DNA of 9,584 nt. Source: Sulfurimonas sp. (GTDB lineage: Bacteria; Campylobacterota; Campylobacteria; Campylobacterales; Sulfurimonadaceae). The notes beneath the pieces are model-generated. The model was not told where the DNA came from and ran no database searches. It was given only the letters and a program-made list of their open reading frames with translations. Of the stretch, positions 1 to 6,802 are shown one piece after another. Location: assembly GCA_027056465.1 (NCBI GenBank), contig JALUKS010000123.1:1-9584 (forward strand), read 5' to 3'. The position numbers and the translations under genes are program-made. Each line of letters opens with the position of its first letter. The stretch's first letter is position 1.

Positions 1-1319
1 AAATCTTTCCAAAGTTGTAACTCTTTTTGACGGTTTGTCTCTTTGAACTTTGAGACGAGATTATCATGAGACTCTTCAAGCAGAAATCCTATGGACTCTA
101 TCCTCTCTTTTGCCGAGAGTTCAAACTCTAAGTCTCTCATTATCTCTACTTTTTCATACTCTTTTATTCGGTTGTCAATCTCTTTTCGTGGATAAAATTT
201 CACTAAAAAGTCATCATATAAAAAATCAACTAAAAAGGAGTCATTACTTAAGTAAATCCTTGCTCTTGGTGGCGTTGTAATCTTTTTGACTTTAATGACT
301 TTTGGTGTAACAACATCTATGTTGGGGAGAGTATCTATCACTTTTGTATAGACTTTTGCGATGTCATCTTTAGCAAACTTTGGTGCTAAACTCATCTGCT
401 TATATTGCTCTATATCTATATCTAACTCTTGGACACTGTTTGTCTCTATGTTGAGGAGAAAAGGTGGCGAAGTCTCTATGACTTTATACCCTTTTTTTGA
501 AAGATTAGATTTTAAAGAGTATTCCCCTTTATAGAGTTTAAACTCATACTTCACATTAAAAGTCCCCTCAAGAAGTCTAAGTGGTTCAGGGCTATAGTCG
601 AAGTAACATCTACCTGTTGCTAAAACCTCTTTCACTAAGATATATCCGAGTGTACCACTAACTGCTTCCATGGTTGCATTGTAGTAATCTCTTGAGACAA
701 ATATATTTGCCATTCTAATAATATTTTCATCATCACTATTTTTGAGTTCTCTATAGGAGTAGGCATTAGATATTCTCTCTATGTTCACTTCTGAGCCTCG
801 GCTAATCTTACCATTTTTCAAAAATTTTGATTTATAAAACTGTAATATCCCTGCCAATGAAGATTTTACACCATCTAATCTATATGTTAAAAAGTAATCT
901 CCATTTGCACTACTTTTTTTACTCTTTTGTGTTTTCTCTTCAGCCATAGTTTGCAACCAATTATCTATGGCTTGTGAGTTTATTTCTGCAGGAGAAGGTG
1001 CAGGAGTGGTCATGATAACACCTGTTTTATAGGCGACACAAACAGCAGCAACATGTTTACAGTTGTAGGAGACAGGACAACTACACTTTCCCTCTATCAT
1101 AAGCTCATAATCATAGTCGAAATAGATATCTATACTTTGAGTATATATATCTCCAATGCCACGTACGCTAGAGTTCAGTCGTAAAATATCCACACCCTTT
1201 TCATTACGATAGGATTCTTTAGATAAGGTAAGCACTCGCCTTTGGGCATAATACTCAACTCCTCGTTTATAGTAGATAGCACCTAGATTAGATTTTATAT
1301 CTTGTGAGTTTATTGTCAT
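1..1319 (-). CDS. SWIM zinc-finger protein, probable SNF2-family helicase N-terminal part (partial, runs off left edge)
   Basis: An open frame reads on the minus strand from an ATG at 1319 to the window edge without a stop, giving about 439 residues. An in-frame TGA lies 9 bases before the ATG, so this is the first usable start. Residues 79-89 carry the SWIM zinc-finger pattern CxC...CxH (C79, C81, C87, H89), followed by HVAAVC. A polar linker of about 30 residues comes next, then a long mixed alpha/beta stretch (about 135-439) that I take to be the SNF2-associated region found between SWIM and helicase domains in bacterial proteins. SWIM fingers are known to bind DNA or protein. The ATPase motifs would lie left of the window, so the helicase assignment is inferred from architecture. 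The gene lies 45 bases downstream of the SEC-C gene on the same strand and may be co-transcribed. The SWIM motif is clear; the full identity is not. Confidence 0.75.
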   Translation of the reverse strand, partial: MTINSQDIKSNLGAIYYKRGVEYYAQRRVLTLSKESYRNEKGVDILRLNSSVRGIGDIYTQSIDIYFDYDYELMIEGKCSCPVSYNCKHVAAVCVAYKTGVIMTTPAPSPAEINSQAIDNWLQTMAEEKTQKSKKSSANGDYFLTYRLDGVKSSLAGILQFYKSKFLKNGKISRGSEVNIERISNAYSYRELKNSDDENIIRMANIFVSRDYYNATMEAVSGTLGYILVKEVLATGRCYFDYSPEPLRLLEGTFNVKYEFKLYKGEYSLKSNLSKKGYKVIETSPPFLLNIETNSVQELDIDIEQYKQMSLAPKFAKDDIAKVYTKVIDTLPNIDVVTPKVIKVKKITTPPRARIYLSNDSFLVDFLYDDFLVKFYPRKEIDNRIKEYEKVEIMRDLEFELSAKERIESIGFLLEESHDNLVSKFKETNRQKELQLWKD

Positions 1320-1364
1320 TGTTGTTCACTTTTTAGAATTTTATTTTACGATACTTTTTTCTTC

Positions 1365-2231
1365 TTACTTTTTCATACAGCATTTTTTATATTTTTTACC
1401 ACTTCCACATGGACAAGGATCATTTCTACCTACTTTTGGACTCTCTCTAATAACAGCACTTGCTTGCTCATCCAAGTCATCAACTACAGTATTCAAGAGT
1501 TTTTGTAACATCGTTGGCTCTTTATCTGTTTCTCTCTCTTCTCTTAAGCCCATTTTTATCTCAACATCTTCTAAATCACCCATATACATAAGATCAATAG
1601 CATCTCTAGCATAGCACTCTTTTATAAGCTCATGATACTCTGTAAGTTTATTGTCAACACATATTCCCATTATATATGCATTGACTATATCATTTTCTCC
1701 ATGATTAAGAATCTCTTCTATCAGTTTATTTAGCTCTTGGAGTGAAATTTCACCTGCCTTCAACATCTCTTTGATGGTATCTATATAACACAAGCGAGTC
1801 CATGTACTATTTGTCTCTTTCCTTAGCTCTTGTACAAAATAGTGATGCATATCTTTACGATAAGGTACTATAAGTTCTGAAAAATCATCTAAAATCCAAT
1901 CATCATAATCGTCATCATCTCCATCTTCTACCATTGTTATAAGTATATCTTTAAATTCAGGTACTCCAAGTTCGCTTAGTGCATACCAAGCATGAACAAC
2001 ACCAAAGAACTCTAATCCCTCATCCTCCGCAGTATCACCGTAATCATATCTGTAGATATCCATATCTTGTGCAAGTTCTAGTAGTTGTGCTACATCTTCT
2101 TGATTAAATCCAAACTTTTTTATATAAGAAATTTTCTGACTTTTCATCAATGAATCTCTTCCAAGGGAGAGTAGTTTTGCTACTCGCCCATCATATTTTA
2201 CTGTGATCTTGTGTAACTCTTTAAGTGGCAT
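1365..2231 (-). CDS. SEC-C zinc-motif protein with HEAT-like/DUF1186-like body
   Basis: This gene encodes 288 residues. The C-terminus is a textbook SEC-C motif (residues 268-285, GRNDPCPCGSGKKYKKCC, zinc ligands C273, C275, C284 and C285), the element first described at the end of SecA, where it binds zinc and a partner protein. The body (about 40-215) is predicted largely helical, with an HAWYALSELG repeat-like segment and an acidic cluster around residues 102-116. That resembles the DUF1186/HEAT-like proteins that carry SEC-C tails. There is no signal peptide or membrane segment, so it is probably cytosolic. An AGGAAG ribosome site stands about 4 bases before the ATG at 2231, which supports this start over the internal M29. 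The specific function is unknown. It probably heads a transcript with the SWIM gene downstream and is divergent from dnaB. Confidence 0.75.
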   Translation of the reverse strand: MPLKELHKITVKYDGRVAKLLSLGRDSLMKSQKISYIKKFGFNQEDVAQLLELAQDMDIYRYDYGDTAEDEGLEFFGVVHAWYALSELGVPEFKDILITMVEDGDDDDYDDWILDDFSELIVPYRKDMHHYFVQELRKETNSTWTRLCYIDTIKEMLKAGEISLQELNKLIEEILNHGENDIVNAYIMGICVDNKLTEYHELIKECYARDAIDLMYMGDLEDVEIKMGLREERETDKEPTMLQKLLNTVVDDLDEQASAVIRESPKVGRNDPCPCGSGKKYKKCCMKK

Positions 2232-2298
2232 TTTTCTTCCTATGTGTTTAGATAAATATTTGAGTTTAGCTTGAATCTGTAGCTACTTAAGTTATTTA

Positions 2299-2307
2299 TG
2301 CTAAAAT
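2299..2307 (+). promoter_or_regulatory. Candidate extended -10 promoter of dnaB-comEC
   Basis: The sequence TGCTAAAAT reads as an extended -10 (TG, one base, then TAAAAT). A start near 2314 would give a leader of about 20 bases that still includes the AGGA ribosome site at 2325-2328. A TATACT at 2319-2324 also looks like a -10, but its start point would lie beyond the ribosome site, so the upstream box is preferred. Confidence 0.45.
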
Positions 2308-2316
2308 TGTTTTATT

Positions 2317-2322
2317 ATTATA
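2317..2322 (-). promoter_or_regulatory. Candidate -10 box for the SEC-C gene
   Basis: Read on the minus strand these bases are a perfect TATAAT. Transcription would start near 2310, leaving a leader of about 80 bases before the ATG at 2231. No clear -35 is visible, which is normal for Campylobacterota sigma-70 promoters. The box overlaps the dnaB leader, so the two divergent promoters would interfere sterically. It is a single motif in AT-rich DNA, so confidence is modest. Confidence 0.35.
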
Positions 2323-2324
2323 CT

Positions 2325-2328
2325 AGGA
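2325..2328 (+). promoter_or_regulatory. Ribosome binding site fixing the TTG start of dnaB
   Basis: AGGA stands 6 bases before the TTG at 2335. The only nearby upstream ATG (2298) is out of frame. The protein read from this TTG begins MQDNLYNLAFERS, matching how epsilonproteobacterial DnaB proteins begin, so the TTG start is well supported. Confidence 0.7.
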
Positions 2329-2334
2329 TTTTTT

Positions 2335-3780
2335 TTGCAAGACAACCTTTACAACCTAGCGTTTGAACGCTCCATACTAAGTTCCATAGTTTTTGAACCT
2401 AGCCAGTTTGATGAACTCTCAACTGCACTCAGAGAGGATGATTTTTATCTTCCTGCACATAAAGATATATTTATGGCTATGATGACACTCCTTCAAAAAG
2501 ATCAGCCTATTGATGAGGAGTTTATCAAAAAAGAGCTTATCAAGATAAAGAAGTTTGATGAGCAAGTTCTCCTAGAGATACTCTCTGCAAACCCTATCTC
2601 AAACACAAAAGCTTATGTCGATGAGATAAAAGACAAGTCACTCAAACGCCACCTCCTAACACTTACAACAGAGATAAAAAGAGTGACAGTAGAGGAGGAA
2701 CTTCCTGCTGCAGAAGTGATAGATATAGTTGAGAAAAAACTCTACGACATTACACAAGATAACCAAACATCAGACTTCAAAGATGCACCGAAGATGACTT
2801 TTGACACGATGGAGTATATAAAGGAGATGAAAGCTCGTGGAAATTCTGTTCTTGTTGGAGTCGATACAGGATTTGCTGAACTCAACAAAATGACAACTGG
2901 TTTTGGTAAGGGTGACCTTGTCATCATCGCTGCTCGCCCTGCCATGGGAAAAACTTCTTTTGTCCTTAACACAGTAAATTCACTCATTCTTAATGGCAAG
3001 GGTGTCGCTTTCTTTTCACTAGAGATGCCTGCTGAACAGCTCATGCTGCGTTTGCTCTCTATTCAGACCTCTATCCCTCTGCAAAAACTTCGTGTAGGTG
3101 ATATGGATGATAATCAATGGTCGAGTCTTAATGGTGCCATCGACAATATGAACAATGTCAAGCTTTTCGTAGATGATCAGGGAAGTATTAACATCAATCA
3201 GCTTCGTAGTAAGCTTCGTAAACTCAAAAACCAACACCCTGAGATAGAGATAGCCGTGATAGATTATCTCCAAATTATGCAGGGTGTGGGCAATCAAGAT
3301 AGACACCTGCAAGTCTCTGAAATCTCACGTGGACTTAAAATGCTTGCTCGTGAGCTTGAGATGCCTATAGTCGCCCTTTCTCAGCTTAACCGTGGACTAG
3401 AGTCTCGTAATGATAAACGCCCGATGTTGAGTGATATTCGTGAGTCTGGTTCTATTGAGCAGGATGCTGATATTATTCTTTTTGTCTATCGTGATGATGT
3501 CTATCTTTACAAGGAAGAAAAAGAACGAGAAAAAGCTGCTAAGGCTGAGGGAAAAGAGTTCGTCTCTGAGTACATAGAAAAAGAGGAAGAGGATGCTGAA
3601 ATCATCATCGGAAAACAGCGTAATGGTCCAACTGGTCATGTAAAACTCGTTTTTCAGAAAAAGCTTACTCGCTTTGTGGATGCTCCTACTTTTAGTGCAG
3701 GAGTAGAGACTGTCTATGAAAACATCGATACCTCATCAGCGCAGATGGATATTCCCATAGCCGATATGCCAATACTCTAA
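2335..3780 (+). CDS. dnaB: Replicative DNA helicase DnaB
   Basis: DnaB is the hexameric 5'-3' helicase that unwinds the fork and recruits primase. At 481 residues it is full length. The N-terminal helical collar domain spans about 5-105, a linker about 140-175, and the RecA-like ATPase about 175-450. Visible motifs are Walker A (RPAMGKTS, K206), Walker B (IAVIDYLQIM, D310), the sensor region ALSQLNRGLESR (Q350), the conserved IRESGSIEQDADIIL (369-382), and GKQRNGPTG (426-434), which holds the arginine finger. There is no intein. A charged Lys/Glu-rich insertion (about 391-421) sits between the VYRDDVY and AEIIIGKQR segments and makes this loop longer than in Escherichia coli. The start is TTG at 2335 with a good ribosome site. 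comEC follows with no spacer, an arrangement also found in Helicobacter pylori. Confidence 0.97.
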   Translation: MQDNLYNLAFERSILSSIVFEPSQFDELSTALREDDFYLPAHKDIFMAMMTLLQKDQPIDEEFIKKELIKIKKFDEQVLLEILSANPISNTKAYVDEIKDKSLKRHLLTLTTEIKRVTVEEELPAAEVIDIVEKKLYDITQDNQTSDFKDAPKMTFDTMEYIKEMKARGNSVLVGVDTGFAELNKMTTGFGKGDLVIIAARPAMGKTSFVLNTVNSLILNGKGVAFFSLEMPAEQLMLRLLSIQTSIPLQKLRVGDMDDNQWSSLNGAIDNMNNVKLFVDDQGSININQLRSKLRKLKNQHPEIEIAVIDYLQIMQGVGNQDRHLQVSEISRGLKMLARELEMPIVALSQLNRGLESRNDKRPMLSDIRESGSIEQDADIILFVYRDDVYLYKEEKEREKAAKAEGKEFVSEYIEKEEEDAEIIIGKQRNGPTGHVKLVFQKKLTRFVDAPTFSAGVETVYENIDTSSAQMDIPIADMPIL

Positions 3781-5061
3781 ATGCTAGAAAAAGTCTCGCT
3801 ATTTAGAAATAGGCGAGACTTCTTTCATCTTTTTCTACTGCTCTTCGTTCTTTTTTCACTCTCAATAAGTATGGAGTTTTACAACTACAAAGAGCTTACA
3901 AAGTTTGATACTCAGCTTGTAAACGCCACGGTCTTGAAACAGTACACAAAATCAAAACTCACAAAAACAGGCAAAACAAAAACCTATCAGGTTCTTAAAC
4001 TCAAGAGTGATGATGGCTTTGTTTTTTACTCAACTGCTAGTAAAAAACTGCAAGATATAAGATATAGAAAAGTGCAACTTGAAGCATGGGCTGGCAAGAT
4101 TAGCTTTTATGAGTATATGCATGGATTTTACTGTTTTTCAAAAATCCTTCATCTCTATCCTAACAACTCCTATAAAAATAGACTCAATAGTTTCATAGAT
4201 AAACAGCACAAAGACAAAGATATATCTCTACTCTATCAGGCACTTTTTACAGCCAAACAGCTCCCCTATAAACTCCAAAAACTCTTCTCAAATCTCGGTG
4301 TCACACACCTCATCGCCATTAGTGGCTTTCATCTAGGAGTACTCTCTACTCTGCTCTATTTTCTCCTAAAGTATCCCTACACCTTTTTACAAAATAGATA
4401 TTTTCCCTATAGAAGTTATAAGCTAGACTCTTTTATCATCATCGCACTCTTCTTACTCACGTATCTCCTTTTTTTAGGTTCGCCACCCTCTCTACTTCGT
4501 GCCTTTGTAATGCTTCTCATTGGATTTGTACTCTACGATAGAGGGGTCGAAGTGGTGACTATGCAGACGCTACTTCTCACAGTATTACTTATCTTAGCCC
4601 TCTTCCCTCGACTCTTTTTTAGTCTTGGTTTTTGGCTTAGTAGTAGTGGTGTTTTTTATATTTTTCTCTTTTTGATTTACTTCAAGCATCTTAGCAAAAC
4701 TGTACAATTTCTACTACTTCCCTTTTGGATTTATCTTATGATGCTCCCATACTCACTCGTAATCTTTGGCAACTTTAGCATCTATCATCCACTCTCCATA
4801 CTCTGGACTTCGCTCTTTACCCTCTTCTATCCTTTAGCAATTTTTTTACATACTTTTGGCTATGGCAATGCTCTCGACACACCATTAGAGTGGCTTATGA
4901 GCATAGAGACAAAAGCCATCACACTTGAAGTTGATTATAAACTTCTTCTACTTCAAATGGCACTCTCCCTCTTAGCACTCTACAGAAAAGTGTTTCTTTA
5001 TATACTGATAGGAGTCTGTTTTACTGTTTTTTTATATGCTTTTTATTGTATAATGGCATAA
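3781..5061 (+). CDS. comEC: ComEC/Rec2-type DNA uptake channel, short epsilonproteobacterial form
   Basis: This is the inner-membrane channel that carries single-stranded DNA into the cytoplasm during natural transformation. It has 426 residues: one N-terminal membrane segment (about 14-31), a soluble OB-fold-like part (about 42-125), then the polytopic Competence domain. Signature stretches are GVTHLIAISGFHLGVL (173-188), GSPPSLLRAFVM (233-244) and the SLGFWLSSSG region (281-290). About eight hydrophobic segments follow residue 170. The C-terminal metallo-beta-lactamase domain of Bacillus ComEC is absent, as is usual for the short Helicobacter-type proteins. The ATG directly follows the dnaB stop; no strong ribosome site is seen, which suggests translational coupling. 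A later start at M31 would remove the first membrane segment and is less likely. A long hairpin covers codons 3-16. Confidence 0.93.
   Translation: MLEKVSLFRNRRDFFHLFLLLFVLFSLSISMEFYNYKELTKFDTQLVNATVLKQYTKSKLTKTGKTKTYQVLKLKSDDGFVFYSTASKKLQDIRYRKVQLEAWAGKISFYEYMHGFYCFSKILHLYPNNSYKNRLNSFIDKQHKDKDISLLYQALFTAKQLPYKLQKLFSNLGVTHLIAISGFHLGVLSTLLYFLLKYPYTFLQNRYFPYRSYKLDSFIIIALFLLTYLLFLGSPPSLLRAFVMLLIGFVLYDRGVEVVTMQTLLLTVLLILALFPRLFFSLGFWLSSSGVFYIFLFLIYFKHLSKTVQFLLLPFWIYLMMLPYSLVIFGNFSIYHPLSILWTSLFTLFYPLAIFLHTFGYGNALDTPLEWLMSIETKAITLEVDYKLLLLQMALSLLALYRKVFLYILIGVCFTVFLYAFYCIMA
3787..3826 (+). other. Strong RNA hairpin across the first codons of comEC (possible attenuator)
   Basis: Bases 3791-3798 (AAGTCTCG) pair perfectly with 3814-3821 (CGAGACTT). 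Inside, 3799-3803 (CTATT) pair with 3808-3812 (AATAG) around a TAGA loop, with G3813 bulged. Outside, GAAA at 3787-3790 can pair with TTTC at 3823-3826 past a bulged C. That is up to 17 pairs, followed by a T-rich stretch (ATCTTTTTCT, 3827-3836). It begins 6 bases after the start of the comEC ATG. It could end most dnaB transcripts early or shield comEC translation; both roles are inference. Confidence 0.55.
5047..5054 (+). promoter_or_regulatory. Candidate promoter for the small membrane-protein pair, inside the comEC 3' end
   Basis: A perfect TATAAT lies at 5049-5054, preceded by TG and by runs of T every 8-10 bases (about 5020-5046). Upstream T-rich periodicity in place of a -35 is typical of Campylobacterota sigma-70 promoters. 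A start near 5061 would fall about 8 bases before the ATG at 5070, a short leader, so the second ATG at 5073 may be the one used. The box overlaps the last comEC codons, so coding constraint is an alternative explanation. Confidence 0.4.
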
Positions 5062-5069
5062 AGGTTTAA

Positions 5070-5282
5070 ATGATGCAAGAAGAAAAAAATAACGATGGAT
5101 TAAAAGAGGTTGGTAAATCTCTGTTGACTTTAGCAAATCTTTTTTTAATTATATTTTTTATAAATAATTATCTACAAAAAGATGATTACAGTATAATAGG
5201 TATAATATTGTCTTTATATACTGTAATAATGCTTTATTTTACAGGATATACAGCTATTAATAAGGGGGATAGAAATGCTTGA
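5070..5282 (+). CDS. Small two-helix membrane protein, unknown family
   Basis: This ORF encodes 70 residues: a charged N-terminus (1-16, rich in Glu, Asn and Lys), a first hydrophobic helix (about 17-34), a short charged turn with QKDD, a second hydrophobic helix (about 41-60), and a polar tail. It is probably an inner-membrane hairpin with both ends in the cytoplasm, judging from charge. An AAAGG ribosome site overlaps the comEC stop; two ATGs follow in tandem (5070 and 5073), and the second has the better spacing. I do not recognise the family. Base composition is visibly more AT-rich than in comEC and codons are plainer, which hints at separate acquisition. The end overlaps the 29-residue ORF by 8 bases, so the two are probably translationally coupled. 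Confidence 0.65.
   Translation: MMQEEKNNDGLKEVGKSLLTLANLFLIIFFINNYLQKDDYSIIGIILSLYTVIMLYFTGYTAINKGDRNA
5262..5268 (+). promoter_or_regulatory. Very strong ribosome binding site for the 29-residue ORF
   Basis: AAGGGGG stands 6 bases before the ATG at 5275, among the best Shine-Dalgarno matches in the window and better than those of dnaB or csd3. It lies inside the preceding 70-residue gene and is the main reason to believe the tiny downstream ORF is translated. Confidence 0.6.
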
Positions 5283-5364
5283 ACTAGGCATAATTGGAGC
5301 TATAATAGCAACGATAGCTTATATTGTTATTAGAAATATACCTTCTCTAACTACTCATAAATAG
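5275..5364 (+). CDS. 29-residue single-helix hydrophobic peptide
   Basis: The frame runs from ATG at 5275 to TAG at 5362-5364 and encodes MLELGIIGAIIATIAYIVIR followed by NIPSLTTHK. Residues 3-19 form one strongly hydrophobic helix, followed by a short polar tail with one Arg and one Lys. It starts inside the last codons of the 70-residue gene (8-base overlap, different frame) behind a very strong ribosome site, and its stop lies 12 bases before the hairpin terminator. That arrangement fits a genuine two-gene cassette. No family is recognised. It could be a small subunit of a membrane complex with the 70-residue protein, or a membrane-active peptide; neither role is shown. It is below the usual annotation cutoff. 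Confidence 0.5.
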   Translation: MLELGIIGAIIATIAYIVIRNIPSLTTHK

Positions 5365-5375
5365 AAAAGAGTTAT

Positions 5376-5400
5376 AAGCCCTATTTTACAATAGGGTCTT
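5376..5400. terminator. Hairpin terminator between convergent genes
   Basis: CCCTATT (5379-5385) pairs with AATAGGG (5390-5396) around a TTAC loop. AAG at 5376-5378 can extend the stem with CTT at 5398-5400 past one bulged base. It lies 12 bases after the 29-residue ORF stop and 13 bases beyond the glcD stop from the other side. Plus-strand sequence after the stem is only moderately T-rich; the minus strand continues into T-rich sequence (CTCTTTTCTATTT). It may serve both directions. Confidence 0.65.
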
Positions 5401-5412
5401 GATTAAGATTTA

Positions 5413-6798
5413 CTACTCTAATCCCATCTTCGCAGGATTTAAGATATTTTTAGGGTCAAACGCCATCTTTATTGACTTAAAGAGGTTCATCTCTTCATCT
5501 GTAAACGCCATGTGCATATAAGGTGCTTTTGCAAGTCCTATTCCATGCTCTCCACTGAGTGTTCCCCCTAAATCTATTGTTGCTTGAAAGACCTCTTCTA
5601 TCGCCTGATAGGCTATCTTTACTTGCTCAGGGTCACTTCCATCTACCATAACATTTGTATGAACATTTCCATCACCCGTATGCCCAAAACATGGGATATT
5701 TACACTATATTTGTCGGCTATGGCATAGAACTTCTCTAGGAGTTCTGGGAGAACGGCACGAGGGACTGTTACATCTTCGTTGAGTTTTTTACTTCCATAA
5801 ATGCTAAGTGCTGGACTCGCGTTTCTTCTTGCAAACCAGATATCTGCTGACTCTTTTGCATCTTTAGCAATTTTAAAATCACTACAACCATTCTCTTTAA
5901 AAACTTTCTCAATCTGAGTGAGTTGGAAGTTGAGATCATCCTCTAAGTTCCCATCAACATCAGTCACTAAAAGCGCACCAGCATCTACAGGTAGACCTTT
6001 GTTAAAAGTCTGCTCCACTGCACGGATAGTGAGATTGTCTAAAAACTCCATCGCAACTGGGGTGATACCACTTGCCATTGTTTTATAGACTGCTTCCATC
6101 GCATCATTTACAGTAGGAAATATTCCCATTGCAGTTTTTGTCATTTTTGGCTTGGGGATAAGCTTAAGTGTTATCTCTGTAAGAACTGCTAGCGTTCCCT
6201 CACTCGCTATGAGAATACCACTGATGTTATATCCTGCTACATCTTTAATAGTGCGTTTTCCTGCTTTTATAATGTCACCATTGGGTAAAACAGCACGAGT
6301 CGCCATCACATAATCTTTGGTAATTCCATACTTCGCAGCACGCATACCACCCGCGTTTTCACTGACATTGCCACCGATAGTGGAGTAGTCTTGACTCGCT
6401 GGGTCTGGTGGATAGAAGAGTCCTACCTCTTCGACTGCTCTTTGTAAGTCCATATTGACAACACCAGGTTGCACTATGGCTACCATATTTTTCATATCTA
6501 TCTCTAAGATTTTATTCATGTGCTTTTCAAAGCCTAGAACAATCCCACCAGAACTTGGTAATGCTCCACCAGTAAACCCTGACCCTGCACCACGAGGCAC
6601 TATCACTATTCTGTGTTTATTACAGTACTTAAGTATTGCACTTACATCCTCTTCATTACGAGGAAATACAACTGCATCAGGCTCAAACTTTGTTCGTGTT
6701 GCATCGTATGAGTATGCTATTAAGTGGGCTTTATCACTGTAGATATTTTCACCACCTACAATAGATGTAAACTGTTCTATATGTTTTTTGTCAATCAT
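5413..6798 (-). CDS. glcD: FAD-linked 2-hydroxy-acid dehydrogenase, GlcD type (glycolate or D-lactate)
   Basis: It encodes a 461-residue flavoenzyme of the GlcD/D-lactate dehydrogenase family, which oxidises glycolate or D-lactate to the 2-oxo acid and passes electrons to the respiratory chain. The PCMH-type FAD-binding domain (about 35-215) shows PRGAGSGFTGG (68-78), PPDPASQDYSTIGGN (130-144) and NAGGMRAAKYG (148-158). The C-terminal oxidase domain (about 220-460) shows the metal and substrate motif GHTGDGNVH (372-380) and SGEHGIG (415-421). No signal peptide is present. The ATG at 6798 has a GGAG site about 9 bases upstream, overlapping the end of the pgbA-like gene, with 4 bases between the two genes, so they form an operon. 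Helicobacter pylori has the same neighbour pair. No GlcE or GlcF partner is in view and the exact substrate cannot be read from sequence. Confidence 0.92.
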   Translation of the reverse strand: MIDKKHIEQFTSIVGGENIYSDKAHLIAYSYDATRTKFEPDAVVFPRNEEDVSAILKYCNKHRIVIVPRGAGSGFTGGALPSSGGIVLGFEKHMNKILEIDMKNMVAIVQPGVVNMDLQRAVEEVGLFYPPDPASQDYSTIGGNVSENAGGMRAAKYGITKDYVMATRAVLPNGDIIKAGKRTIKDVAGYNISGILIASEGTLAVLTEITLKLIPKPKMTKTAMGIFPTVNDAMEAVYKTMASGITPVAMEFLDNLTIRAVEQTFNKGLPVDAGALLVTDVDGNLEDDLNFQLTQIEKVFKENGCSDFKIAKDAKESADIWFARRNASPALSIYGSKKLNEDVTVPRAVLPELLEKFYAIADKYSVNIPCFGHTGDGNVHTNVMVDGSDPEQVKIAYQAIEEVFQATIDLGGTLSGEHGIGLAKAPYMHMAFTDEEMNLFKSIKMAFDPKNILNPAKMGLE

Positions 6799-6802
6799 TA
6801 CT

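Noticed and set aside
50..280. Plus-strand 76-codon ORF
   Set aside because: It is antisense to the continuous SWIM-protein reading frame and has low-complexity Ser/Leu content; a shadow ORF.
2279..2291. Short palindromes GTAGCTAC and CTTAAG upstream of dnaB
   Set aside because: They are short and common by chance in AT-rich DNA; no second copy or conserved spacing supports an operator.
2742..3639. Three minus-strand ORFs inside dnaB
   Set aside because: All are antisense to a fully conserved dnaB sequence and have Phe/Ser-rich compositions typical of shadows.
3871..5061. Alternative comEC start at the internal ATG (M31)
   Set aside because: It has no ribosome site and would remove the N-terminal membrane segment normally present in these proteins. 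Retained only as the alternative explanation for the hairpin.
6455..6742. Plus-strand 95-codon ORF inside glcD
   Set aside because: It is antisense to the conserved FAD-binding domain and has no recognisable features.
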